Assembly (NCBI RefSeq): GCF_014529985.1
Contig: NZ_JACVMU010000011.1
Coordinates: forward strand, 37,103 to 101,102
Length of the DNA: 64,000 nt
Direction: 5' to 3'
Source: Leucobacter sp. cx-42
GTDB lineage: Bacteria > Actinomycetota > Actinomycetes > Actinomycetales > Microbacteriaceae
The notes beneath the pieces are model-generated. The model was not told the DNA's origin, searched no databases, and saw only the letters and a program-made list of their open reading frames with translations. Position 1 is the first letter of the stretch. The number at the start of each line of letters is the position of its first letter. Position numbers and translations under genes: made by a program. Below, in pieces: positions 17,509-25,836 of the stretch.

Positions 17509-18921
17509 CTAGGCAGCCTGCTCCGCGAGCACCTCGCCGAGCACCTGTGCCGCGCGCTCGTACGCCCCGGGGTTCGGCCCCGAGTAGTTGAGCCGCAGGT
17601 ACTTGCCGGTCGGTTCCGCGGGGAACCAGTCGTTGCCAGGAGCGACGACGACACCGCGCTGCTCGCATTCGCGCACGACGGCTGCGAGATCCGCCTCATC
17701 AGGCAACCGCAACCACAGGTTCAGGCCGCCGCGCGGGATGTGCGCGAGGTGCGCGGTCGGCGCATACTGCCGGAGGGCATCGACGAGCAGGTTGCGGCGG
17801 GCGGCGAGTTGGCCGCGGAGTCCGCGGAGATGCGTGCGCCAGGCCGGCTGGGTGACGACGTCAAGGGCCGCAGCCTGCAGCACGCCGCTCACGTACATGG
17901 CTTGGGCTTGGGTGTCGGCGAGGATCCGCTCCCGTGCAGGCCCGCGTGCAACGACACCCGCAACGCGCAGCGCCGGCGAGACACTCTTCGTCAGTGACCG
18001 CAGGTAGATGACGTGGCCTGAATCGTCGAGGGCGGCGAGGGGCGTGATGTCTTCGTCGATGCTGAAGTCGTGCGCCCAGTCATCCTCAATGAGGAATGCG
18101 CCGCGCTCGCGCACGATATCGAGCACGCGCTCGGCGACCTCTGGCGACCAGTGCGCGCCGGTCGGATTCGCGAAGTGCGGCTGCGCGTAAAACGCACGCG
18201 CTCCGGTGCGAGCGAAGGCGCGATCGATCTCGTCGGGATCTGGTCCATCAGGTCCGCTCGGAATCGGCACCAGCTGCACGCCAACCTGCGCGGCCGCGAG
18301 GATCGCACCCCAGTAGCTCGGCGACTCAATGAGCATCGGCTCCCCCGCGCCCACCAGCGTGCGGAACAGCGTGCTCAGGCCAGCCTGACTGCCCGGCAGG
18401 ATCACGACGTCGCTTGCCATCGGCGGCGTGGTTCCCCCTGGTGTATCCGCGGCGAGCTCAGCCGCGAACCACGACTGCAGATCAGGCAGGCCAGCCGCCG
18501 GCGCCCGCACGACCGCGAGCTCGCTGCGGGCCGCGCGCGCGAGCGCCGCGCGCACCTGGCGCTCGGGCAACAGATCCTTGTCGGGATACCCGGAATGCAG
18601 GCCGATGACATCGTTTGCTGTCGTCCGTAGCGCTGTGGACAGTTGCGGCAGGCGCTGCTGGGGAGCACCGAGCGCAGCCGTCTGCCACCCGAAGTCATGC
18701 GGTCGCGGGGCGCGGATCCCCCGCACGAACGTCCCAACGCCCGGTCGGGACTCAATCACCCCCTGGGCAACGAGCGTGCGCAATGCTTGCTGCACCGTGA
18801 CCGGACTGACCTCATGCTCGGCGACGAGCGCGCGGGTCGAGGGCAGCTTCGCACCGGGCGCTGCGGCCGCGATCCACTCCCTGAGCACTGCCACAATTCG
18901 ATCACTGCTACTGTAGGACAT
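17509..18921 (-). CDS. MocR/PdxR-type GntR regulator with aminotransferase domain
   Basis: 470 residues. The N-terminal winged helix (about 1-70; KLPSTRALVAEHEVSPVTVQQALRTL) is joined to a fold-type I aminotransferase domain with the PLP-lysine in YLRSLTKSVSPALRVAG. MocR proteins sense PLP or amino compounds and often control vitamin B6 or amino-acid transport genes. It is divergent from a DMT exporter, and the two ATG codons overlap by two bases. GCTACTGT direct repeats in the start region are likely operator half-sites, implying autoregulation and control of the exporter. Confidence 0.92.
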   Translation of the reverse strand: MSYSSSDRIVAVLREWIAAAAPGAKLPSTRALVAEHEVSPVTVQQALRTLVAQGVIESRPGVGTFVRGIRAPRPHDFGWQTAALGAPQQRLPQLSTALRTTANDVIGLHSGYPDKDLLPERQVRAALARAARSELAVVRAPAAGLPDLQSWFAAELAADTPGGTTPPMASDVVILPGSQAGLSTLFRTLVGAGEPMLIESPSYWGAILAAAQVGVQLVPIPSGPDGPDPDEIDRAFARTGARAFYAQPHFANPTGAHWSPEVAERVLDIVRERGAFLIEDDWAHDFSIDEDITPLAALDDSGHVIYLRSLTKSVSPALRVAGVVARGPARERILADTQAQAMYVSGVLQAAALDVVTQPAWRTHLRGLRGQLAARRNLLVDALRQYAPTAHLAHIPRGGLNLWLRLPDEADLAAVVRECEQRGVVVAPGNDWFPAEPTGKYLRLNYSGPNPGAYERAAQVLGEVLAEQAA

Positions 18922-18945
18922 GAAGCTACATAGTACCGCTACTGT
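18907..18945. promoter_or_regulatory. Putative MocR operator (direct repeats)
   Basis: GCTACTGT occurs at 18907-18914 and again at 18938-18945, 31 bp apart (about three helical turns), with weaker AGCTAC copies at 18923 and 18953. MocR dimers commonly bind direct repeats. The site covers both divergent start codons. Confidence 0.55.
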
Positions 18946-19852
18946 TCAAAATCAGCTACCGCTATCGCATCAGGGGCGCGGATCACACGCAGGCCTCTGG
19001 TGGGGTGTGCTCGGCGTCGCGGCGTTCTCCTTCACCGTGCCTCTCACCCGCATCGCGGTCGGCGACGGCAACATGTCGCCGCTCTTCGTCGGCTCTGGCC
19101 GTGCCGTCATCGCCGCCGTGCTCGCCGCCGCAGCGCTGTGGTTCACGCGCCAGAAGCTCCCCCGCGGCCGGCAGTGGATTCAGGTGGGTGTCGTCGCCGC
19201 CGGATCGGTCGTCGGGTTTCCGCTCCTCACCTCCTTCGCGCTTACGAAGTCGCCCGCGAGCCACGGTGCCGTCGTCATCGCGGTGCTGCCGATCGTCACG
19301 GCGGTCATCGCAGCACTCCGCACGGGTGAGCGTCCGAACCGCCGCTTCTGGTTGGCGTCGCTCGTCGGCGCGGCTGCCGCGGTCGGCTTCGCTGCGCTGC
19401 AGAGCGGCGGATTCGGCGCACTCTCCTGGCCCGACCTGCTGCTCTTCGCATCGGTGATCGTGTGCGGCATCGGCTACGCCGAGGGCGGCATCCTCTCGCG
19501 CTCGCTCGGCGCCTGGCAGACCATCTCGTGGGCACTCGTCGCGGCCGCACCGGTGTCAGTGTTGCTCACAGCCGTGGCGGTTGCGCAGCAGCCGCCGACG
19601 GGATCCGCCCCCGAGTGGGCGGCCTTTGCCTACCTCGCGTGCATCAGCATGTTCTTGGGATTCGTGGCCTGGTATCGCGGGCTCGCGATTGGCCCGATGG
19701 CGCAGGTAAGCCAGGTGCAACTCTCGCAGCCAGTCATGAGTATCTGCTGGGCCGCGCTACTACTCGGCGAACAGCTGGACTGGGTGACCGTCGGAGGCGG
19801 AGTCATCGTCGTTGCGTGCGCGCTCGTGGCGGTACGCTCGCGCACCCGTTGA
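18920..19852 (+). CDS. EamA/DMT-family transporter
   Basis: 310 residues with about ten membrane spans in two EamA repeats; the second repeat has the typical SQVQLSQPVMSICWAALLLGEQLDW ending. Such proteins export amino acids or other metabolites. ATG 18920 overlaps the divergent MocR start by two bases, so either transcripts are leaderless or the true start lies a little downstream; the first 27 residues are polar and dispensable. The pairing with MocR suggests export of an amino compound sensed by the regulator. Confidence 0.85.
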   Translation: MKLHSTATVQNQLPLSHQGRGSHAGLWWGVLGVAAFSFTVPLTRIAVGDGNMSPLFVGSGRAVIAAVLAAAALWFTRQKLPRGRQWIQVGVVAAGSVVGFPLLTSFALTKSPASHGAVVIAVLPIVTAVIAALRTGERPNRRFWLASLVGAAAAVGFAALQSGGFGALSWPDLLLFASVIVCGIGYAEGGILSRSLGAWQTISWALVAAAPVSVLLTAVAVAQQPPTGSAPEWAAFAYLACISMFLGFVAWYRGLAIGPMAQVSQVQLSQPVMSICWAALLLGEQLDWVTVGGGVIVVACALVAVRSRTR

Positions 19853-19926
19853 CGCGCCCGTTGTACCGGGAGGAAGATGGGAGACACAGGGTCAACTGTG
19901 CAGTCCATCTCGGTGAAGAGGTCATC

Positions 19927-20370
19927 ATGAAGAAACTCCTGAACGCAGCCTTTATCTACATGCTGCTCGGCGTGCTGTCTGGCGTGTTTTACCGCGAATT
20001 CACGAAGCTCAACGACTTCCCCGAGGGGCAATTCACGCAGCTCGGCGTCGTGCACACGCACCTACTCACACTCGGCTTCATTGTGTTGCTCATCGTGCTC
20101 GTCATCGAGAAGGTGTTCACCATTTCGAAGAGCCCGAAGCTGTTCGCCTGGTTCTTCTGGCTGTACAACGTCGGCCTCATCATCACTGCCGGTGTACTGG
20201 TCTGGCACGGCTCCCTCACGGTGCTCGGCAAGGAGGGCAACGCGATGATCTCGGGTATTGCTGGCCTGGGTCATACGATCCTCGCGGCTGGCATGATCGT
20301 GTTCTTCATCGCGCTCCGCCGTGCGGTGCTGGCACAGCCCGCAACTGCGTCCAAGCACGTCGAAGCGTAA
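19927..20370 (+). CDS. DUF2871 family membrane protein
   Basis: 147 residues with four membrane spans. It starts MKKLLNAAFIYMLLGVLSGVFYREFTK, contains VHTHLLTLGFIVLLIVLVIEK and finishes with GHTILAAGMIVFFIALRR, the standard DUF2871 layout with conserved histidines in the second and fourth spans. The conserved histidines hint at a heme or metal role, as in related heme-copper-like membrane proteins, but this is inference. GAAGAGG before ATG 19927 supports the start. It precedes the MFS gene by 6 bases, implying one transcript. Confidence 0.87.
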   Translation: MKKLLNAAFIYMLLGVLSGVFYREFTKLNDFPEGQFTQLGVVHTHLLTLGFIVLLIVLVIEKVFTISKSPKLFAWFFWLYNVGLIITAGVLVWHGSLTVLGKEGNAMISGIAGLGHTILAAGMIVFFIALRRAVLAQPATASKHVEA

Positions 20371-20376
20371 CCGGCC

Positions 20377-22026
20377 GTGTCTGCTGCAGCTGAGTCGGTG
20401 CAGGGATCCGCGCCCACTGCCGACGCAGTGACGGCCCCCACGCGACGCGACTGGTTCGCCCTCGCCGTCCTATCGATCGGCCTCGGGCTCATCGTGCTCG
20501 ACGGCACGATCGTTGGTGTCGCGCTGCCCGCGATCATCGGCGACCTGGGCCTCAACATCACCGATGCACAGTGGGTGAACAGCCTCTACGCCGTGTTGCT
20601 CGCGGCGCTGCTGCTGTCGACCGGCAATCTCGCGGATCGCTGGGGCCGCAAGCGGCTCTTCCTCGTTGGCCTGGTCGTGTTCGTCGGCGGCAGCCTGCTC
20701 GCCGCGCTCGCGTCATCAGCGGGCTTGCTCATTGGCGCCCGCGCCGTGCAAGCCGTCGGCGCAGCGTGCATCATGCCCTCGACGCTCTCAACGGTGAACG
20801 CGACGTTCCGCGGGAAGTATCGCGCGGCAGCATTCGGCGTCTGGGGTGCGGTCATCTCCGGCGCAGCCGCGGTTGGCCCGCTCGCGGGCGGCGCGCTCAC
20901 GCAGTGGACCTCGTGGCACTGGATCTTCCTCGTCAATCTTCCCCTCGGTGCACTCGTCTTCATCGCCGCGCTCTTCACAGTGCCAGAAACCCGTGGCGTG
21001 CAGCATCGCCCCGGCATTGACGTCGATGGTGCCCTCCTCAGCGCAATTGGGTTTGGTGCGCTCGTCTTTGCCGTGATCGAGGGACCGAACCTCGGCTGGT
21101 GGGCGCCGAAGGCAGACCTCGCACTCTTCGGCTGGACCTGGTCGAAGGACGCCGCAATCTCGGCCGTCCCCGTGGCCTTCGCCATCGCGGCGGTCGCACT
21201 CGTACTGTTCGTGATCTGGGAACGGCACCGCGAGAAGGTGCAGCGCGCTGCGCTCCTCGACCTCGGACTCTTCTCGTACTCAACGTTCTCGTGGGGCAAC
21301 CTTACGGCGGCCATGGTTGCCGTCGGTGAATTCGCGATCATCTTTGTGTTGCCGCTGTACCTCATCAATGCCCTCGGCCTCGATGTCATGGGTGCTGGCC
21401 TCATTCTCGCCGCGATGGCGGTTGGCGCCTTCCTGTCTGGTGCCTCAGCGCGCCACCTCGCCGCGAAGTTTGGCGCCCCCGGCACCGTGCTCATCGGCCT
21501 CGGGCTCGAAGTGCTCGGCGCGGTCGCGCTCGCGCTCATCATCGGGCCCGCGACCTCGGGCTGGCTCATTGCGATTCCGCTCACGGTCTACGGCCTGGGC
21601 CTCGGCCTCGCCTCCGCCCAGCTCACGGGCACCGTGCTGAAGGACATTCCGGTGGATGTTTCGGGGCAAGGATCCGCCACACAAAGCACCGTTCGCCAGG
21701 TCGGCTCTGCCCTCGGCACCGCATTCGCCGGCGCGGCCCTGTCGGTCTCGCTCGCCCTCACACTGCCAGCCGCTCTCGGTACGGCAGGCCTCACTGGTAC
21801 GGGCGCGGATCAGATCGCCGAAGCCACCAGGCAGTCGGCCGGCACGACTATTGCGCAGCTCCGCGGGCAGGGCGTGCACAGCCCGCTCGGGGACCAGACA
21901 GCGACCGCCGTCGACGCCCTCACGACCGGTTTCGCGGATGCGACCCGGTGGGCCATTCTCATCGCTGCCGTGTTCCTCGCGCTCGGATTCGTCGGGGCTG
22001 CCAAGCTGCGGCGGGCGTCGGAGTAG
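20377..22026 (+). CDS. MFS drug efflux transporter, DHA2 (14-span) family
   Basis: 549 residues with 14 predicted spans. DHA2 motifs are visible: LDGTIVGVALPAI (span 1), NLADRWGRKRLFLVG (motif A) and WGAVISGAAAVGPLAGGALTQWTSWHWIFLVNLPLG (motif C and following). It uses the proton gradient to export drugs or antiseptics. The start is GTG at 20377, directly after the DUF2871 gene. No regulator is adjacent, so the inducer is unknown. Confidence 0.92.
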   Translation: MSAAAESVQGSAPTADAVTAPTRRDWFALAVLSIGLGLIVLDGTIVGVALPAIIGDLGLNITDAQWVNSLYAVLLAALLLSTGNLADRWGRKRLFLVGLVVFVGGSLLAALASSAGLLIGARAVQAVGAACIMPSTLSTVNATFRGKYRAAAFGVWGAVISGAAAVGPLAGGALTQWTSWHWIFLVNLPLGALVFIAALFTVPETRGVQHRPGIDVDGALLSAIGFGALVFAVIEGPNLGWWAPKADLALFGWTWSKDAAISAVPVAFAIAAVALVLFVIWERHREKVQRAALLDLGLFSYSTFSWGNLTAAMVAVGEFAIIFVLPLYLINALGLDVMGAGLILAAMAVGAFLSGASARHLAAKFGAPGTVLIGLGLEVLGAVALALIIGPATSGWLIAIPLTVYGLGLGLASAQLTGTVLKDIPVDVSGQGSATQSTVRQVGSALGTAFAGAALSVSLALTLPAALGTAGLTGTGADQIAEATRQSAGTTIAQLRGQGVHSPLGDQTATAVDALTTGFADATRWAILIAAVFLALGFVGAAKLRRASE

Positions 22027-22080
22027 AGCGGGCCGGCGGGCGGCCCTGGCTGGCCCCTCGCCCTGGCGGCCCCAGGCCCA

Positions 22081-22171
22081 CAACCCCGCGAGATCAGGTG
22101 TTTCTCTCGAGATGGGGGCTTTCTTACGCATGAAGCGGGCCATCTCGAGAGAACGGGGTCATCTCGACGGC
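22081..22171. repeat. Nested-palindrome intergenic repeat, copy B
   Basis: Core CTTTCTTACGCATGAAG at 22119-22135. A perfect 14-bp stem, TTCTCTCGAGATGG with CCATCTCGAGAGAA, encloses it, and ACCCCG/CGGGGT forms the outer arms. It lies between the MFS gene and the riboswitch promoter. Short reading frames on both strands give peptides like FLRMKRAISRERG and ARFMRKKAPISRETPDLAGL. Confidence 0.8.
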
Positions 22172-22202
22172 TTGACAGCAGCGCGCGCACCCGTGCTAAC
22201 CT
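22172..22202 (+). promoter_or_regulatory. Promoter of the riboswitch-controlled gene
   Basis: TTGACA at 22172-22177 is a perfect -35 box. GCTAAC (17-bp spacing) or TAACCT (19-bp spacing) serves as the -10, ending at 22202 just before the aptamer. Confidence 0.6.
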
Positions 22203-22204
22203 CA

Positions 22205-22296
22205 TCGAACGTTCAAGAGTCGTGACCGTAGGTACCTGGCCGGTTACGCGACAACCCGAATCCATCGATTCCCGGGTGTCCCAGGGGAAGAACGGG
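22205..22296 (+). ncRNA. SAM-IV-like riboswitch aptamer
   Basis: CGTTC (22210) pairs with GAACG (22290) as P1. Inside are CAAGAG, a P2 stem formed by GTCGTGACC with GGTTACGCGAC, then ACAACCC, a P3 hairpin GAATC-CATC-GATTC and the GGGTGTCCCAGGGGAAGAAC joining region. Order and sequence fit SAM-IV (actinobacterial S-adenosylmethionine riboswitches), including CTGGCCGG. The family was recognised by eye; a covariance-model scan is needed to separate SAM-IV from the SAM-I/IV variant. Confidence 0.65.
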
Positions 22297-22335
22297 CTTC
22301 GCGAAACATCGCGTAGCAAGTTTCGATGGGGCATC

Positions 22336-22357
22336 GCCCCGGAGAGGGGCATTTTTC
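22336..22357 (+). promoter_or_regulatory. Expression-platform hairpin hiding the ribosome-binding site
   Basis: GCCCC (22336) pairs with GGGGC (22346) around GGAGA, followed by ATTTTT. The loop and 3' arm contain GGAGAGG, the likely ribosome-binding site for ATG 22358, so the hairpin could block translation or act as a short terminator when SAM is bound. Confidence 0.6.
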
Positions 22358-22965
22358 ATGTCCATTTCACGTCAGTCACTTGATTCCACGGGCACCACGT
22401 GGTGGGACGCGCTCGGCCTGCGCTTCGCCGGCTCTGACCTCACTACCGAACACGCGTTCGTCGCGACTCACGCCGCCGAGCGGGTGCTGCGCGACCATTC
22501 CCCGGTCGAGTTTTCTGGGGCGGATCAGCCAGCCCCATCACCGGGGCACAGCTCGCAGCGCTGATCACCCAGGCTGTCGCACAGGCCACGCGGGAGCGGG
22601 AGGCGGCCCGCGTGGCCGACGCGGATGCCCGTCGAGCACGAGGTTCGGCGAAGGTGGCGGAGGCGTTGGGGGCGCCCGGATCCGCCGCCCTGATTGCAAC
22701 TGGTGACTGGGCCGGCTTCACGCGGGGTGAGGCAATCGCGTGGTCGTGGAGCCTGCTGCAGTACGAGCCGCGCGGCATCACGCACCCGGGTTCGCAGCTG
22801 CGCGCCGAGGAGATTCAGCGATTGCACACTGGTATTCCCGTGCAGTCGTTCGGCTACCCGAAACGTGCCCGCGAGCTCGCTGACCGCGGACTCACCGTGC
22901 GCGAATACCGCGCACATCGCGATGCCCTCGGCGCGAAAATTTACCCGCGCGACGCTCGGCTGTAG
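22358..22965 (+). pseudogene. Unknown protein under SAM-riboswitch control, frameshifted
   Basis: The ATG at 22358 opens a frame (MSISRQSLDSTGTTWWDALG) that stops at 22564. A -1 shift near GAGTTTTCTGGGG (22507-22519) joins it to a second open frame that continues ASPITGAQLAALITQAV, then GDWAGFTRGEAIAWSWSLLQYE and ends at 22965 with KIYPRDARL. The joined protein would be about 200 residues, with an Arg/Ala-rich helix in the middle. I recognise no family. The sequence around the shift is not a classic slippery heptamer, so mutation or a homopolymer sequencing error is likelier than programmed frameshifting. The upstream SAM riboswitch suggests a role in methionine or sulfur metabolism. Confidence 0.55.
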
Positions 22966-22990
22966 CCGCGAAGCGAGAGAAGATAGAGGC

Positions 22991-23509
22991 ATGCATCCCA
23001 CTCGCCGGCACGCACTCGTCGCCACGTCACTCGGCAACGTGACGATCGTCGCGACCGGCGATGCCCTCAGCGGCCTCTACTTCGACGAGCACACCCGGCG
23101 CCCGGACGCAGCAACGTTCGGGCCCCGGGTCGAGCTCGCGGACGACCCGACCATCGCGGCCGCGACTACGCAGCTGCGAGAGTACCTGGCCGGTGACCGC
23201 AAGGAGTTTTCGTTGTCGTTCACGCCAGAGGGCGACGACTTTCAGCGGTCGGTGTGGGAGCTGGTTGCGGGCATTCCGTTCGGCGAGACGCTCACCTACG
23301 GCGCGATTGCTGCGACGCTTGGCAACCCCGGCCTAGCGCAGCGGGTCGGGCAGGCGGTTGGCGCGAACCCGCTGTGCGTGTTCATTCCGTGCCACCGGGT
23401 GGTCGGGTCGACCGGCAAGCTGACCGGTTATGCGGGTGGCATCGAGCGCAAGCACGCGCTGCTCACGCTCGAGGAGCCCGCGCCGGAGGTCGAGGGGCGG
23501 CTGTTTTAG
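22991..23509 (+). CDS. ogt: Methylated-DNA--protein-cysteine methyltransferase
   Basis: 172 residues. The active-site PCHRV motif (VFIPCHRVVGSTGKLTGYAGG) is at about residue 135, preceded by FQRSVWELVAGIPFGETLTYGAIA, the DNA-binding helix-turn-helix of MGMT. It transfers the methyl group of O6-methylguanine to its own cysteine. ATG 22991 follows GATAGAGG. It stands 26 bp after the frameshifted gene, on the same strand, and could be co-transcribed. Confidence 0.95.
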   Translation: MHPTRRHALVATSLGNVTIVATGDALSGLYFDEHTRRPDAATFGPRVELADDPTIAAATTQLREYLAGDRKEFSLSFTPEGDDFQRSVWELVAGIPFGETLTYGAIAATLGNPGLAQRVGQAVGANPLCVFIPCHRVVGSTGKLTGYAGGIERKHALLTLEEPAPEVEGRLF

Positions 23510-23875
23510 CGGCTGCCCTGGGTGTCCGGGACCGGGACCGCGACCCACGCCCCTCGTTGGCCGCCCTGTGGAGGAGTTTTGCCCGCGCCCGTAGGCGCGC
23601 CTGATATTCATTGGGGCGGCCATGGCGCGAGCCATGGCCGGGCGTCATTCCTCGTCAATGAGCCTCCAGATGAGGGGTACTGGCAGGTCGGCGAGGCATC
23701 TTGGGAGTGTCAGCCGGGCGCATCCCGCCTCAACCCCGCGAAACGGACACTTTCTGCCGAAAAGCTGCCTTTCATACGCAAGAAACGGGCGATCTCGAGA
23801 GAAACACCCTGTTTCGCGGGGTTAGCGCGAAAAGGCGCGGGGTTGGCCCGAGCCCAGGGGCCGTGCCCGCCCGCG
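23510..23875. other. Intergenic region with hairpin and repeat copy C
   Basis: There is no gene here. A perfect hairpin CGGCCATGGC-GCGA-GCCATGGCCG (23617-23640) has a GNRA-type loop and could end ogt transcription although no T tract follows. The rest is repeat copy C and low-complexity GC-rich DNA. Confidence 0.7.
23731..23825. repeat. Nested-palindrome intergenic repeat, copy C
   Basis: Perfect 13-bp outer arms, AACCCCGCGAAAC and GTTTCGCGGGGTT, enclose the core CTTTCATACGCAAGAAAC and a GATCTCGAGAGAAA segment. It lies between ogt and the convergent kinase gene. Both strands encode family-like peptides: FIRKKRAISRETPCFAGL on plus and FLRMKGSFSAESVRFAGL on minus. Confidence 0.85.
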
Positions 23876-24973
23876 CTACCCCGCGAGCAGCGCTTCGCGC
23901 AGCGCGCTCTGCACCGCGGTGAAGTCTGCCGCGAGCAGCAGTTCGAGTGCGCGAGCGGTCGACTCCGAGCGGGCAAGCGCGTATTCGCCGCGATCGCTCG
24001 CCGAGCGGGCGGTCCAGATGCTGAGGTTCACGGCCAGGCGGCCGATCGATGAGGCAAACAGCACGTCAACCTCGGTCTCGGTGAAGGGCTCGGCGGCACC
24101 AGCGCGCGCACCGGCATCCTCACCAGCACCAGCACCCTCGGCGCCCTCACCCAACGCCCAGACGCTCCCCCAGCCGGAGGCGACGTCGATGAACGCGGCA
24201 ACCGGGTCGGCCGCGCGGCGGCACGCATAGCCAGCGGTGATTGCGAGGTCTGCGATCCGCGGGCCAAACACCATGTCGCCAAAGTCGAGTACGCCGCTGA
24301 CGACGCCGCGATCCGCGTCAATCAACAGGTTGGAGTCATGCATGTCGTGGTGCACGACCGCGCGCGGAAGCTCGTCGATCACGGGGGCCACGCGAGCCGC
24401 ATAGAGCTCCCGCGCGCGTGTGAGCAACGCTGAAATGTGGGTATCGGTCACCGAAGCCATTGAGGTATCGAGCGAATCAAGCGTGCGCACGAGCTCCCAC
24501 GGATGCGAGACGGCTGCTGGCGGCTGGGGCCACTCCGCAAGTGCGAGCGCCGCCCTGGCGCCGGTCGCGCCCACGACTCGCAAGAGCTCAGGAGTCAGCG
24601 GAACCGCCTCGAGCGGAACACCACTCAGCCACTCGCCAACGTGGGCGATGACCGATCCGGCCGGGCTGTCGGCGACCGCGGTGTTCTCCCCCGCGAGCGA
24701 CGGAATCGTGCGACCGGCGGGGATGCCGAGATCCTGGAGGTGGTCCATCGCAGAGATCCGCCATTGCGCGAGCGCATGGTCATCTTCCGTGAAGTGGATC
24801 GCCTTGAAGGCGACGTCGCGGCCGTCCGCGAGTGCGACCCGGTATACGGCCGAGAGCTCGCTTGGAAGCGGTTGCATGCCGAGCGATCCGACACCGTAGT
24901 GGCTCACCAAGATCGCGTCGACCTCAGCGGGGGTCAGCGCGAGCGAGTTGGGGGCGATTGTGTCGACGGCCAT
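23876..24973 (-). CDS. APH-fold small-molecule kinase (hydroxylysine kinase-like)
   Basis: 365 residues. The aminoglycoside phosphotransferase fold is shown by VVHHDMHDSNLLID (catalytic Asp, about residue 215) and VLDFGDM (metal-binding DFG, about 235), and by an N-terminal VAFKAIHF lysine strand. An Ala/Gly/Glu-rich insert (GEGAEGAGAGEDAGA) interrupts the C-lobe. Context decides the call: with the GntR gene and a class III aminotransferase-like phospho-lyase it mirrors the animal HYKK/PHYKPL pair for hydroxylysine and bacterial fused kinase-lyase proteins. Its substrate could be hydroxylysine, ethanolamine or a related amino alcohol. A GntR operator lies 47 bp before its start. Confidence 0.8.
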   Translation of the reverse strand: MAVDTIAPNSLALTPAEVDAILVSHYGVGSLGMQPLPSELSAVYRVALADGRDVAFKAIHFTEDDHALAQWRISAMDHLQDLGIPAGRTIPSLAGENTAVADSPAGSVIAHVGEWLSGVPLEAVPLTPELLRVVGATGARAALALAEWPQPPAAVSHPWELVRTLDSLDTSMASVTDTHISALLTRARELYAARVAPVIDELPRAVVHHDMHDSNLLIDADRGVVSGVLDFGDMVFGPRIADLAITAGYACRRAADPVAAFIDVASGWGSVWALGEGAEGAGAGEDAGARAGAAEPFTETEVDVLFASSIGRLAVNLSIWTARSASDRGEYALARSESTARALELLLAADFTAVQSALREALLAG

Positions 24974-25019
24974 GCGGAGTCCTTACTTCGTTGTGGAGAC
25001 GAAAGGATCGTACCGCGAA

Positions 25020-25032
25020 ATTGGTCATCAAT
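25020..25032. promoter_or_regulatory. Putative GntR operator 1
   Basis: ATTGGTCATCAAT, a dyad with ATTG/CAAT arms, overlaps the stop codon of the GntR gene and lies upstream of the kinase start. An identical 13-mer is at 25804. Confidence 0.65.
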
Positions 25033-25711
25033 CCAAGAGGCGCTTACTCTCGAGCAATCCGAGCAGGTATCGCTCGTTGAAATCAATGTGTTCGAGAATC
25101 GCACGCTGCGCCTCGATCACGTCGCGCGCCATGAGCGCGGCATGAATCGTGCGATGATCGGCAATGATTTGCTCGGGCGTGAGCCCATCAATGCGCTCTC
25201 CGCGGCGGATCACCGCAAGCACCATCTCCATCTCCGGACTCATCTGCGCGTAAAACCCGTCGAGCCGCGCGCTTCCCACGAGCCCGACCACCGCTCCGTG
25301 GAACGAGAGGTCAGCGTTCACGATCTCGCGCGAATCCTCGCCATGCACCGCATCATGCAAACGCTCGTAGGCGGCCTGCAGCCGGGCGCGATCCTCGTCA
25401 GACGCAAGCGGCGCATTGCGCGCACCCTGCAGTTCAAAGGTGCGGCGCACGCGATACATGTCAATCACATCGTCGGCGCCAAGTGCGCGCACGGTCGCCC
25501 CGCGGTTCCGCGCGTGCACCACGAGCCCCTGGGACGCGAGCAGCAGGAGCGCTTCGCGCACGGTTCGGCGCGAGACACCCTTGGTGTCCGCTAGCGAGAC
25601 CTCGCGCAGCGGACTCCCCGGCACGAGATTCCCCTCGTAGATCGCCTCACGAATCTCCCATGCGAGCCGCTCGGCAGCCGACTGGCCGGCGCCGTTCTGG
25701 TCATCTTGCAT
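25028..25711 (-). CDS. GntR-family regulator, FadR/FCD subfamily
   Basis: 227 residues. The N-terminal winged helix (about 10-75; SPLREVSLADTKGVSRRTVREALLLLASQGLV) is followed by an all-helical FCD ligand domain with the metal-binding residues D, H and H visible in NADLSFHGAVV and ADHRTIHAAL. FCD regulators bind organic acids or amino acids and usually repress catabolic genes. It sits between the kinase (same strand) and the phospho-lyase-like gene (divergent); identical ATTGGTCATCAAT sites before both targets support it as the local regulator. Confidence 0.93.
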   Translation of the reverse strand: MQDDQNGAGQSAAERLAWEIREAIYEGNLVPGSPLREVSLADTKGVSRRTVREALLLLASQGLVVHARNRGATVRALGADDVIDMYRVRRTFELQGARNAPLASDEDRARLQAAYERLHDAVHGEDSREIVNADLSFHGAVVGLVGSARLDGFYAQMSPEMEMVLAVIRRGERIDGLTPEQIIADHRTIHAALMARDVIEAQRAILEHIDFNERYLLGLLESKRLLD

Positions 25712-25803
25712 CGATCCGCTCCCTGCTTCGAGCGCCGATATTCACCGGCATTGCTCACCACCCTAACCTTGCGAAGCCGAATTTCGTATGACAAACTCGA
25801 AAT

Positions 25804-25816
25804 ATTGGTCATCAAT
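25804..25816. promoter_or_regulatory. Putative GntR operator 2
   Basis: A second exact ATTGGTCATCAAT, 21 bp before the aminotransferase-like start and 92 bp before the gntR start, suited to repressing both divergent promoters. Confidence 0.65.
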
Positions 25817-25836
25817 CTACGAGGGAGTACGACCAA

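Noticed and set aside
22490..22530. Programmed -1 frameshift in the riboswitch-controlled gene
   Set aside because: No canonical slippery heptamer (X XXY YYZ) or clear downstream pseudoknot; a mutation or sequencing error fits better.
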